Shown here: positions 1 through 5,704 of the stretch, one piece after another
How positions within the stretch are numbered: position 1 is the stretch's first letter
Layout of the letters: each line of letters begins with the position of its first letter
Source of the DNA: a virus
Length of the DNA stretch: 22,125 nucleotides
IMG/VR virus record: IMGVR_UViG_3300037961_002044
Coordinates: 1 to 22,125 of that record
Direction: 5' to 3' (one strand)
The notes under the pieces: generated by a model
The model's input: only the letters and a program-made list of their open reading frames with translations
What the model was told of the DNA's origin: nothing
The model's database searches: none
Made by a program: the position numbers and the translations under genes

Positions 1-174
1 CCTGTAAAACAGACTAGTATCAATGCAGTAATGAGAGGCATCACTCAGTTGATTAAGGCGTATGAAGATAAGCACAATGGGGGAGAACAATTCCCTACGA
101 AGTATTACTTTAAGACCTGTCAACATTGTAGTTTTATGCCTATATGTGATGCGGCACAATCAGAGGTATGGTGA
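1..174 (+). CDS. Cas4/RecB-like PD-(D/E)XK nuclease, C-terminal end only
   Basis: The frame is open from the first base and stops at a TGA at 172-174, giving the last 57 residues of a protein whose start lies to the left of the window. The tail reads KTCQHCSFMPIC, a C-x2-C-x5-C cluster close to the C-terminus. In Cas4 and AddB/RecB-like nucleases such a C-terminal cysteine trio, together with one distant N-terminal cysteine, holds a 4Fe-4S cluster. The catalytic motifs are outside the window, so the family call rests on this cluster and on the neighbouring replication and repair genes. Such nucleases trim DNA ends during recombination or genome processing. The next gene begins only four bases after this stop. 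A different Fe-S or zinc protein cannot be excluded. Confidence 0.6.
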   Translation, partial: PVKQTSINAVMRGITQLIKAYEDKHNGGEQFPTKYYFKTCQHCSFMPICDAAQSEVW

Positions 175-178
175 TAAT

Positions 179-538
179 ATGTTAAGTGATAAGATAAAAG
201 AATATTTGAGAGATAAGACTTGGAGTTTTAATGAGATAACAAACATAACGGAAGTTATTGATGAGTTAGCAGATACAACCTATGGAGACTTAGATGCGAA
301 ATCTAAGGTAGATTTACTATGGGATGTTGATATAGAAGAGGGACTAACCTTTGGGCAATTTTTCCAAGCGTTAGTTAAGAAAACACTAAAATCAGAAATA
401 GCAATAATAGTGAAAGCAGAATTAGATTCTGCCATAATAGAATTTAAGGTGAATAAAAATGAAGTTTCCGAGAGAAGTGTGGGCGGGGAGTCACATAAAG
501 AACGCTCCACAGATGAAAAGAGTAAAGATAAACAATAA
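179..538 (+). CDS. Hypothetical acidic protein, 119 aa
   Basis: I do not recognise this protein. A longer reading from 62 is open in the same frame, but it would overlap the end of the preceding nuclease by more than 100 bases. The ATG at 179 has a good GGTGA four bases upstream (170-174) and sits just after the preceding stop, so I chose it. The protein begins MLSDKIKEYL, is rich in Asp and Glu through about residue 60, has a hydrophobic/helical middle, and ends in a charged low-complexity Lys/Glu/Ser tail. No metal-binding cysteines, Walker motif or membrane segment is visible. Its last 80 bases overlap the primase gene in another frame, so the charged tail may partly reflect constraint from the primase. 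The operon context suggests a replication accessory factor, but this is only inference. Confidence 0.6.
   Translation: MLSDKIKEYLRDKTWSFNEITNITEVIDELADTTYGDLDAKSKVDLLWDVDIEEGLTFGQFFQALVKKTLKSEIAIIVKAELDSAIIEFKVNKNEVSERSVGGESHKERSTDEKSKDKQ
449..454 (+). promoter_or_regulatory. Ribosome-binding site fixing the primase start
   Basis: GGTGAA lies four bases before the ATG at 459, inside the preceding gene. The alternative Met at 513 has no purine-rich site upstream. This supports the earlier start and the 80-base overlap with the preceding gene. Confidence 0.6.
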
Positions 539-1454
539 AGATGAATTTGTAGTATGGGTTAATGCATTCAATGGTAAGATGAATTGTTATACATCTGTAT
601 ATGATTTTGGTAAGTATGCTGAAGATGCAGCCATTGACTCTACTTGTATCAAAGACAGAATGTTTTTAGATTTTGATGCACACGATGAGCCATTAGAAAA
701 TGCCTACTACGATTGTATTAGAGTATGTGATGTTTTATTAGAACAAGATGTATTCTTCAATATGTATTTTAGTGGTAAGGGTTTTCATATGATAGTTTAT
801 GGAGAACAGGCTGATGATATCAGAAGCATTCAGTCGTATTTCACCACGCTTACTCCTATTGCTCCGACTTTGGATAGGAGTGGAATTCAGGTTAAGAGGC
901 TTCGTAGGATTCCTAACACGGTCAATCTCAGTAGCAAAGGCCCGTACTTCTGTATTCCTATTACAAGAGAAGATTTAGAATCTGGATTGGATGTTATATT
1001 AGACAAAGCAATGACTGGTAATCATCCTCAAGTTAGGTATGGAAACAAGTTAGTCAAATGGCCTAATGTAAAGCCAATCGAAATGAGCGATATTGAAATT
1101 AATGCACCAAAGCCTGTTGGTGAATTACCGATACTACCATGTTTGCACAATGCAATTATGGTAGAAAACCCCGGACATTATGCAAGAGTGTATCTAACAC
1201 AATGGTATAGAGATATACTTACGATGAGAGAAAGACACATTAGCGAAGAAAAGAAAGCGGAAGTGATTGAGATAATAATAAATGAATTTAAGGCGATAGC
1301 AGACAAAGAAGATATATGGTTGGATTGGGATGAAAAGACCACTAGGCATCATGTTAAGTTTGTAGTTGATGGTGGATATCATGCTCCTAGTTGTAAAGAG
1401 AAATTGATTCCGCAGGGTTATTGTCCGGGTAAGTGTTGGAGGTATTGCGAGTGA
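459..1454 (+). CDS. Single-chain archaeo-eukaryotic primase: PriS-like catalytic domain fused to PriL-C-like Fe-S domain
   Basis: This 331-aa protein should make primers for DNA replication. The N-terminal part carries the archaeo-eukaryotic primase signature: motif I MFLDFDAHD with D71 and D73, motif II SGKGFH at 105-110 with H110, a probable motif III Asp at D139, and the RIPNTVN segment at 150-156. The region from about 223 resembles the C-terminal domain of the primase large subunit: LPCLHNAI (C228), a helical HYARVYLTQWYRDI stretch, then APSC (C312), GYC (C322) and GKC (C326), with a fifth cysteine C330. In PriL four cysteines so arranged ligate a 4Fe-4S cluster needed for primer initiation. 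Archaeal cells usually encode PriS and PriL separately, so a fused form is notable. The gene overlaps its neighbour by 80 bases upstream, and the downstream start codon overlaps its stop. The AEP call is firm; the PriL-C call is from motif spacing only. Confidence 0.9.
   Translation: MKFPREVWAGSHIKNAPQMKRVKINNKDEFVVWVNAFNGKMNCYTSVYDFGKYAEDAAIDSTCIKDRMFLDFDAHDEPLENAYYDCIRVCDVLLEQDVFFNMYFSGKGFHMIVYGEQADDIRSIQSYFTTLTPIAPTLDRSGIQVKRLRRIPNTVNLSSKGPYFCIPITREDLESGLDVILDKAMTGNHPQVRYGNKLVKWPNVKPIEMSDIEINAPKPVGELPILPCLHNAIMVENPGHYARVYLTQWYRDILTMRERHISEEKKAEVIEIIINEFKAIADKEDIWLDWDEKTTRHHVKFVVDGGYHAPSCKEKLIPQGYCPGKCWRYCE
1438..1443 (+). promoter_or_regulatory. Strong Shine-Dalgarno for a GTG-started mini-gene
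   Basis: GGAGGT lies seven bases before the GTG at 1451, within the last codons of the primase. It decides the GTG start of the 44-aa ORF over the later in-frame ATG. Confidence 0.6.
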
Positions 1455-1585
1455 TATGCGAGCCTTTAGAACATGAATGGGAAGTAGAAGAAGTATCAGG
1501 TAACAAAGATATATACAAAGGAATAGTGATGAAATTGAGATGTAGTAAATGTAATGCAAGTTTGAAAGGAGAGATAAACACATGA
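1451..1585 (+). CDS. Small putative zinc-binding protein, 44 aa
   Basis: The GTG at 1451 overlaps the primase stop (GTGA) and is preceded by GGAGGT at ideal spacing. The frame runs 44 codons to TGA at 1583-1585. The protein starts with ICEPLEHEWEV and ends with LRCSKCNASL. Cys3, possibly His8, and Cys31/Cys34 (CxxC) suggest a single small zinc site with a basic CxxC knuckle, as in mini zinc ribbons common in viral genomes. The next ORF starts on the ATGA that overlaps this stop. Coding status is supported by start and stop coupling at both ends and by a good ribosome-binding site. Function is unknown; a nucleic-acid or protein-binding adaptor is a guess. Confidence 0.55.
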   Translation: MICEPLEHEWEVEEVSGNKDIYKGIVMKLRCSKCNASLKGEINT

Positions 1586-1680
1586 TTGATGCACATGATA
1601 TAATGTATCTAGCGAGGTTGATGTTTTATTTGTCTATAACCGCATATATTACAAATGAGTTATTGTTGGTGATGCTATGA
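1582..1680 (+). CDS. Tiny hydrophobic ORF, 32 aa
   Basis: The ATG at 1582 overlaps the stop of the preceding mini-gene (ATGA). AAGGAGA lies eight bases upstream at 1567-1573. The product, MIDAHDIMYLARLMFYLSITAYIT followed by NELLLVML, is mostly hydrophobic from about residue 8 and could form one short membrane helix. Its stop codon overlaps the ATG of the nuclease gene at 1677, so it may serve mainly as a coupling leader that keeps ribosomes moving into that gene. It is too short for family assignment. The evidence is positional only. Confidence 0.4.
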   Translation: MIDAHDIMYLARLMFYLSITAYITNELLLVML

Positions 1681-2357
1681 ATAAATTGATAATAGATAGT
1701 AGAGAAAAATCTAATCTTTCTGAATTCATCATTTCAGAAGCAAGTAGAATGAATATACTTACTGAGAAACAATGGATAGAGATAGGTGATTATGTTTACC
1801 AAGATGTATGCTTTGAAGCAAAATCTACTATTGACTTCCTACAATCAGTATTGAATGGAAGACTATGGAATCAAGTAGATAACATGGATAGGCACTATGA
1901 ATATAGTATAGTCATAATACATGGTTCACTACATCAAGTAATGGCTTATCCAAAATATGTTAATATGGAAATAAATGAACAATTACTCAAACACAAATTC
2001 TATGGTGCAATTGGTAGGCTAACATTAGATACTGATTGTAAAGTGTTTTGGGTAGAAAGTCCTCAGAAGGCAGCCAAGATAATTACAACAATATGTAAGA
2101 TGAGGCCAGTTAAAAGAAGTGTAATTCAACCAACATTGTTGAAAAGGATTACAACTGATGACTTGAGATTAGATATGCTATGTACCATTAAAGGAGTTAG
2201 TAAATCTAAAGCAAAGAAAATTATAGAAAAATATGGTTCTGTTATGGAAGTAGGAGAATCTAATGTAAATGAATTATCCTCTATTGATGGCATAGGCCCA
2301 ACGATAGCAAAGAGGATAATAGACACACTAAATAGTGAAGAAAAAGTGGTAGTATGA
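1677..2357 (+). CDS. XPF/ERCC4-family structure-specific endonuclease with C-terminal HhH domain
   Basis: This 226-aa protein has the two-domain plan of archaeal XPF nucleases without a helicase part. The N-terminal ERCC4 nuclease domain shows IDSRE (D7, R9, E10), IGDY (G37, D38) and EAKSTID (E48, K50, D53), a variant of the family's GDx(n)ERKxxxD active site in which the Arg of ERK is Ala. The C-terminal part, about residues 167-218, has two helix-hairpin-helix units (CTIKGVSKSKAKKII and SSIDGIGPTIAKRII) that bind DNA. Proteins of this family cut branched or flap DNA near single/double-strand junctions during repair, recombination or fork restart. The ATG overlaps the preceding stop and has GGTGAT at 1668-1673. 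The stop overlaps the start of the ATPase gene, so the two are probably coupled. Confidence 0.9.
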   Translation: MNKLIIDSREKSNLSEFIISEASRMNILTEKQWIEIGDYVYQDVCFEAKSTIDFLQSVLNGRLWNQVDNMDRHYEYSIVIIHGSLHQVMAYPKYVNMEINEQLLKHKFYGAIGRLTLDTDCKVFWVESPQKAAKIITTICKMRPVKRSVIQPTLLKRITTDDLRLDMLCTIKGVSKSKAKKIIEKYGSVMEVGESNVNELSSIDGIGPTIAKRIIDTLNSEEKVVV

Positions 2358-3835
2358 ATTGGACTGAAACTAATTATAATGAATATGAAGACGAACTGTA
2401 TTACAGTTTCGTAGATGATAATACAACGACAGAAAGCAATAAATTGACATTGCCAAAGATTGTAGAAAAGTGGACTGCTGATGCGGTGTTGGCATCTAAT
2501 TACAACGATGTACCCGCAGCCTTAGCCTTCTTTTCTGTATTGGGTCAATTGTGTAAAGATATGATTGCTATTCCTAGTAACCTGAATGTTGATGATACTC
2601 GCATTCAGTTCCTTTGGATGCAAACATCAGGAACAGGGAAGTCAACATTGACTAATTGGTTCCTACCAGTATTGAGATTAACATTCGATACTATCAATGA
2701 AAAGCATGGTACTCATTTTGATATCTTTGATATTACAGATTATACTGATGCTGCGTTGATTGGTTCTTATGAAAAGAGAAGAGAAGAAGTAGAAGATGAT
2801 AACGGACAAATGAGAAGGATGGAAATTGATGTTCAAGTTCCCGGCCAGTTAGAAGGTGAAGGAATGGCTATGTGGGATGAGTTTGAGTATTCAGGTATAT
2901 TCAAGCAAAGCCAACATAAAGAACAAGCAATCGTATATCTAAATACATTCATGAATACTCTATGGGGAGAAACATGGGTTATCAGTAAGAAACTAAAACA
3001 GGGAGAAGACCCTATCATTTGTAAGTGTAGGCGTTCTGTATATGCTACTACATATATTCCAAAGGAATTGACTACTGTAATTACTGAGAAAGGTGTGCTT
3101 CAAAGGATTCTGATATTTATCTATGAAGTACCCCAACATCAGCAGAAGCAAATGAGAAGACAGTTAATCAAAGATTGGGGTGTAGTTGGTAATAGAGCAT
3201 TGCCTAAAACAACTTACGCCAAAAACTTCTTGACGTTATATGATACTCTAAAAGAAAGATTTGATGATGTAGGTCAAGACCCTCTAAAGACTATGAGGTT
3301 TAGTAAGAATGCAAATGACGCTTTAGAGAGAGAATGTGTATTGATGGAGAAATACATTGAAAGCAGTAGAATAGAAGTGTTTCAATCTGTTGAAACTTTC
3401 ATCAACAGAATGCTTAAACACATTCAAAAGATGGCTATATTGTGTGCAGTAGCAGAAGCCCCAAGTATATCTGATAAAGATAAAAGGTTCATTGTTACGC
3501 AAAAAAATGTACTTCAAGCATCCTCTCTAATTAGGAAGTGCTATAAGTCCCTCGTATCTTGGCTTGATGAAAGCCTACGGGAAGAGAAGAAGGGTCTGGA
3601 AGAAAGAGCCAATATAAGTGTCTTTAAAACGGTTTATCGTGAATTGAAATCTAAAGACGGATGGGTTAACAAGAACGTGCTATTCCAAAAGGTTAGGGAG
3701 AAGACAAAGAAAGGCCAATCAACCTTATACAAATGGTGGTCTAAGATTGAAGAATACTTTGAAGAAGATAAAATAAACCGAGTAGTTTATGTAAGATTAT
3801 TGGAGGACAAGAAAGATGGTGAAGTGGGAGAATAA
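2354..3835 (+). CDS. P-loop ATPase, probable replicative helicase
   Basis: This 493-aa protein has a clear Walker A, TSGTGKST at 91-98, directly after the strand IQFLWMQ. Walker B is probably GMAMWDE (D175, E176). A later segment, SVYATTYIPKELT to KGVLQRILIFIYEV (about 228-259), has the pattern of a sensor strand followed by a possible arginine finger R251, as in phage and viral DUF3987-like or AAA+/SF3-type helicases. The last 80 residues look like a winged helix, which is common in DNA-binding helicase tails. Placement between the XPF nuclease and the exonuclease, in an operon with a primase, argues for the helicase that works with the primase at the fork. It lacks recognisable MCM or DnaB signatures, so the exact family is uncertain. 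The start ATG overlaps the preceding stop (ATGA). Confidence 0.75.
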   Translation: MNWTETNYNEYEDELYYSFVDDNTTTESNKLTLPKIVEKWTADAVLASNYNDVPAALAFFSVLGQLCKDMIAIPSNLNVDDTRIQFLWMQTSGTGKSTLTNWFLPVLRLTFDTINEKHGTHFDIFDITDYTDAALIGSYEKRREEVEDDNGQMRRMEIDVQVPGQLEGEGMAMWDEFEYSGIFKQSQHKEQAIVYLNTFMNTLWGETWVISKKLKQGEDPIICKCRRSVYATTYIPKELTTVITEKGVLQRILIFIYEVPQHQQKQMRRQLIKDWGVVGNRALPKTTYAKNFLTLYDTLKERFDDVGQDPLKTMRFSKNANDALERECVLMEKYIESSRIEVFQSVETFINRMLKHIQKMAILCAVAEAPSISDKDKRFIVTQKNVLQASSLIRKCYKSLVSWLDESLREEKKGLEERANISVFKTVYRELKSKDGWVNKNVLFQKVREKTKKGQSTLYKWWSKIEEYFEEDKINRVVYVRLLEDKKDGEVGE

Positions 3836-4049
3836 ATTTATGGTGTTTGATGCGGCCAATGGCCCTAAGAACGTTATAGATAACCTAAATACAGAAGGAG
3901 AGCAAGGTTGGGAGTTATGTTCGATTGTATCTGTTGGTGGAGGCGACCATATGATTGCCTTCCTAAAGAGAGCAAAGGACATTAAAATGCCTGACCCTGA
4001 AGAAGATAAGAAAGCAAATATCGCTAGACTGTGGGGAGGCGGAGAGTAA
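3816..4049 (+). CDS. DUF4177-like small protein, 77 aa
   Basis: The pattern NGPKNVIDNLNTEGEQGWEL followed by a short strand, a Gly-rich turn and HMIAFLKRAKD matches the compact alpha/beta fold of DUF4177-type proteins, in which an N-x3-GxxGWEL motif is typical. No catalytic role is established for that family. The tail is charged and ends in WGGGE. The start ATG lies 20 bases inside the ATPase gene with GGAGG nine bases upstream (3802-3806). The stop shares one base with the next start. Its association with replication genes suggests an accessory factor, but this is inference. Confidence 0.7.
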   Translation: MVKWENKFMVFDAANGPKNVIDNLNTEGEQGWELCSIVSVGGGDHMIAFLKRAKDIKMPDPEEDKKANIARLWGGGE

Positions 4050-4144
4050 TGGCTAAAGGAATTAATACTAGATTTTGGAGAAAGGCATTTGGTGTAAGCC
4101 GTTGGTCTTTCCTATTCGGTAAAGGCGATGATTTTGCGGAGTGA
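4049..4144 (+). CDS. Tiny basic/aromatic ORF, 31 aa
   Basis: The ATG at 4049 shares its A with the preceding TAA stop. Purine-rich GGGGAGGCGGAG is just upstream. The product, MAKGINTRFWRKAFGVSRWS then FLFGKGDDFAE, is basic and aromatic at the front and acidic at the end. No family is recognisable. The stop TGA at 4142-4144 forms part of the likely ribosome-binding site of the exonuclease gene. It may be a real micro-protein or a translational relay. Only position and start signals support it. Confidence 0.4.
   Translation: MAKGINTRFWRKAFGVSRWSFLFGKGDDFAE
4138..4144 (+). promoter_or_regulatory. Ribosome-binding site fixing the exonuclease start
   Basis: GGAGTGA lies five bases before the ATG at 4150. 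A GTG at 4141 in the same frame is possible but falls inside this motif and has only weak purine sequence before it, so the ATG is preferred. Confidence 0.5.
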
Positions 4145-4149
4145 ACTGT

Positions 4150-4746
4150 ATGTCTGATGTATTAGCAATAGACCTTGAAACTAAGAATTACTCCTATGAT
4201 ATAGGAGGATGGGGTAATACCCATATGTTTCAAGTATCTACTGTATGCACATGGGATGGGGACAAAGGAACAATATACATTGATAAAGCAGTAGATGATT
4301 TGAAGAAATCTAATGTGGAAGTCAAGCCTATATCCCAATTGAAGTTTGACTTAGATGACCATTTGCAGAAAGGGGGTCTGCTTCTTGGTCACAACATAGC
4401 AGGTTTTGATTTACCTGTTTTGAGGGATTCACTAGATATATTCTGTATTCAGAAGTATATCAACAAGAAAGCCTATATTGACACAAGCCGTGAAGTAAGT
4501 AGCGTTATGGGTGAAAGGTATAGTCTGAATAATCTAGTGACACATACTTTAGAAGATGCTAAGATAATGCATAGCGAAGATGCGCCTAAAGTTTGGAAAG
4601 CAGGTGGCTATGCAGAAGTAGCAGAATACTGTTTGAAGGACTGCGAGTTAGTATTTGACTTGTGGAAGTATGGAATAGATAACGGAGTTGTAAAAGGCTT
4701 CGATATGAATGAAGAAGAAATGAAAGAGATTGAGGTGAACTGGTGA
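4150..4746 (+). CDS. DEDDy 3'-5' exonuclease (DnaQ/RNase H-like fold)
   Basis: This 198-aa protein carries all three exonuclease motifs of the DEDDy class. Exo I is LAIDLETKN with D8 and E10, exo II is GHNIAGFDLPVL with D87, and exo III is YCLKD with Y160 and D164 (Y-x3-D). These four acidic residues bind the two metal ions that cleave nucleotides from a 3' end. The protein has no polymerase part, so it is a stand-alone exonuclease, for proofreading in trans, trimming of primers or RNA, or recombination. The layout resembles the exonuclease domain of family B polymerases, but no polymerase is in this window. It lies within the replication operon and its stop overlaps the start of the next gene. 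Confidence 0.9.
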   Translation: MSDVLAIDLETKNYSYDIGGWGNTHMFQVSTVCTWDGDKGTIYIDKAVDDLKKSNVEVKPISQLKFDLDDHLQKGGLLLGHNIAGFDLPVLRDSLDIFCIQKYINKKAYIDTSREVSSVMGERYSLNNLVTHTLEDAKIMHSEDAPKVWKAGGYAEVAEYCLKDCELVFDLWKYGIDNGVVKGFDMNEEEMKEIEVNW

Positions 4747-4913
4747 GTACAATAGAATGGATAGTATGGATATTGTTTCTAATGGCAGTATGTCTGTTAT
4801 TCTTTGCAGCGTTTAGTGGAGATAGGGTTTCCAATCAAACGATTGAAGAATACATGGATAATCTAATGGCAGAAGAACAACAAGACTGGGGCGGAAATAA
4901 TCGTGGCTCTTAG
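4743..4913 (+). CDS. Small single-pass membrane protein, 56 aa
   Basis: A GTG start at 4743 overlaps the exonuclease stop (GTGA) and follows an excellent GAGGTGA at 4732-4738. Residues 5-24, EWIVWILFLMAVCLLFFAAF, form one clear membrane helix. The following 32 residues are polar and acidic (EEYMDNL, EEQQDWGG) and probably face the cytoplasm or the cell surface. The end overlaps the zinc-ribbon gene by 11 bases. Possible roles include lysis or egress, membrane anchoring of replication, or host interference. Nothing in the sequence discriminates between them. Confidence 0.6.
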   Translation: MSTIEWIVWILFLMAVCLLFFAAFSGDRVSNQTIEEYMDNLMAEEQQDWGGNNRGS

Positions 4914-5091
4914 AGAAACGTGTTCCGCTTGCGGGCAAGATACGATACCTAGAAGAATTCTAGGTTTTTATGTAGGTTCTCCGCAAAGGGTCAAGATTTG
5001 GGAATGTAGAGAGTGTTACTTTCTATGGTCTGAAAAGGTCTTGCCCTTTGTGGAGGCCAACTCTAAAAAATTTGGCAAAATTCAAAATTGA
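4903..5091 (+). CDS. Zinc-ribbon protein, 62 aa
   Basis: The protein has two CxxC knuckles, CSAC (C7, C10) and CREC (C35, C38), separated by 24 residues with a basic beta-hairpin-like insert (RRILGFYV, QRVKIWE). This is a classical four-Cys zinc ribbon able to bind DNA, RNA or a transcription component. The start is a GTG at 4903; the frame is closed upstream by a TAA at 4864 and no ATG is available, so GTG is the best start, after a weak GGGGCGG. Such small ribbons in archaeal viruses may be transcription regulators, but this one lacks a helix-turn-helix. It is the last gene of the + block and is followed by a T-rich tract. Confidence 0.75.
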   Translation: MALRETCSACGQDTIPRRILGFYVGSPQRVKIWECRECYFLWSEKVLPFVEANSKKFGKIQN

Positions 5092-5100
5092 CAAATTACG

Positions 5101-5110
5101 TTTTTATTTT
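5101..5110 (+). terminator. Oligo-T terminator of the early (+) operon
   Basis: TTTTTATTTT begins nine bases after the zinc-ribbon stop. Archaeal RNA polymerase terminates at short T-runs without needing a hairpin. Position and composition are the only evidence. Confidence 0.45.
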
Positions 5111-5136
5111 GGGCTAAAAAACGGATTTGGCTCAAA

Positions 5137-5177
5137 TTGATTTATTCATCGGTTCTAACCCTAGCATGAATAATCAA
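5137..5177. repeat. Long inverted repeat (hairpin) between converging gene blocks
   Basis: The arm TTGATTTATTCAT at 5137-5149 pairs with ATGAATAATCAA at 5166-5177: 12 base pairs with one bulged T (5143). The 16-base loop at 5150-5165 contains CGGTTC, which matches GAACCG at 5271-5276. It could be a bidirectional termination or stability element, or the first helix of a structured RNA. Confidence 0.6.
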
Positions 5178-5305
5178 ACGTCTGATTCTAGGCTACTAGA
5201 GTGCGTTCTGAGGGCGTTCCTTTAGTCGGATGTTAATTAGCCCTGCTTCACCAGAACATCGCCTGTATCGGAACCGTCAAGTCTAACTTTTTAGTCCTAA
5301 TTTTT
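5137..5305 (+). ncRNA. Candidate structured RNA in the convergent intergenic region
   Basis: After the hairpin at 5137-5177 come further complementary segments. TCTAG/CTAGA forms a 4-base-loop hairpin at 5187-5200. GTTCTG at 5205-5210 pairs with CAGAAC at 5252-5257. Directly inside it, AGGGC at 5211-5215 pairs with GCCCT at 5240-5244, leaving a 7-base bulge. The loop CGGTTC (5150-5155) can pair with GAACCG (5271-5276), which would close a pseudoknot next to the first stem. Composition rises to 44 G/C in 90 bases at 5181-5270, while the surrounding genes are AT-rich. T5 runs at 5288-5292 and 5301-5305 follow and could end a + strand transcript. No protein start with a ribosome-binding site is seen here. 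Strand and existence of the transcript are unproven. The segment does not fold as a tRNA. Confidence 0.35.
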
Positions 5306-5359
5306 GCGCACTTCAAATACTCTCGACTTTCCATATTAACAATAAACCATTTATCGTTT

Positions 5360-5366
5360 AAAAAAA
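5360..5366 (-). terminator. Oligo-T terminator of the late (-) operon
   Basis: Read on the - strand, seven consecutive T follow the chaperone stop codon (5369-5371) within three bases. This suits archaeal-type termination of the long tail-gene transcript. Confidence 0.5.
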
Positions 5367-5368
5367 TA

Positions 5369-5692
5369 TTAACCACTATAAGGAGGGTCTGGAAACATCC
5401 TTCCTTTTGGGTGATTAACCATAAACGATGGTTGTTGTGGTTGATATTTAGCATATGAATTAGGCGGTGTATCGCCATATATCTCTTGAAGTGTTTCAGG
5501 CCAATTAAGCAATGCTGCCCTGTAATCTGCTAATTCTTGTTGTTCTGTTTGTGTTAATGCATTATACAACAAAGGTTTAGATTGATAAAAATCTACATAT
5601 GTTTCTAGCATCCAATTCCTAGAATATCTAACCTTTGCCATTGCCTCCTCCATGCTAATCGTTATCTCTTCTCCATGTTCTCCTATTGCCAT
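5369..5692 (-). CDS. Tail-fibre assembly chaperone-like protein, 107 aa
   Basis: The central part, RYSRNWMLETYVDFYQSKPL followed by LADYRAALLNWPETL, matches the plan of phage tail-fibre assembly chaperones: an Arg-Asn-x2-Leu helix start (R25, N26), a short linker, and a YRxALxxxP segment (Y57, R58). These proteins help a long fibre fold and trimerise and are usually encoded directly after the fibre, as here. The C-terminus is Pro/Tyr rich. An upstream in-frame GTG at 5701 is possible, but the ATG at 5692 has GAGGTGA five bases before it, so I chose the ATG. It is the last gene of the late operon and is followed by a T-run. Confidence 0.72.
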   Translation of the reverse strand: MAIGEHGEEITISMEEAMAKVRYSRNWMLETYVDFYQSKPLLYNALTQTEQQELADYRAALLNWPETLQEIYGDTPPNSYAKYQPQQPSFMVNHPKGRMFPDPPYSG

Positions 5693-5697
5693 TTTAT

Positions 5698-5704
5698 TCA
5701 CCTC
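5698..5704 (-). promoter_or_regulatory. Ribosome-binding site fixing the chaperone start
   Basis: GAGGTGA on the - strand overlaps the fibre stop codon and lies five bases before the ATG at 5692. It argues for that ATG over the GTG at 5701 and for translational coupling to the fibre. Confidence 0.6.

Noticed and set aside
62-178. Upstream extension of the 119-aa gene to an ATG at 62
   Set aside because: It overlaps the coding end of the Cas4-like nuclease, whose Fe-S cysteines lie at 118-153, and the ATG at 179 has a much better ribosome-binding site.
1194-1596. Antisense open frames on the - strand over the end of the primase and the mini-genes
   Set aside because: They are low-complexity, hydrophobic translations opposite well-supported genes and have no independent motif.
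4141-4149. GTG start at 4141 for the exonuclease
   Set aside because: It falls within the GGAGTGA motif that is well placed for the ATG at 4150, and its own upstream sequence is weak.
5149-5280. Possible tRNA (a GGTTC-like string at 5151 and a box-A-like TTTAGTCGGATG at 5221)
   Set aside because: Neither strand gives a 5-7-5 T-arm and anticodon arm with proper spacing, so a tRNA cloverleaf is not supported.
5248-5478. A - strand 76-codon frame across the chaperone end and the intergenic gap
   Set aside because: It overlaps the chaperone in another frame, has no good start signal, and the translation shows no family. The shorter internal 28-codon reading also lacks a ribosome-binding site.
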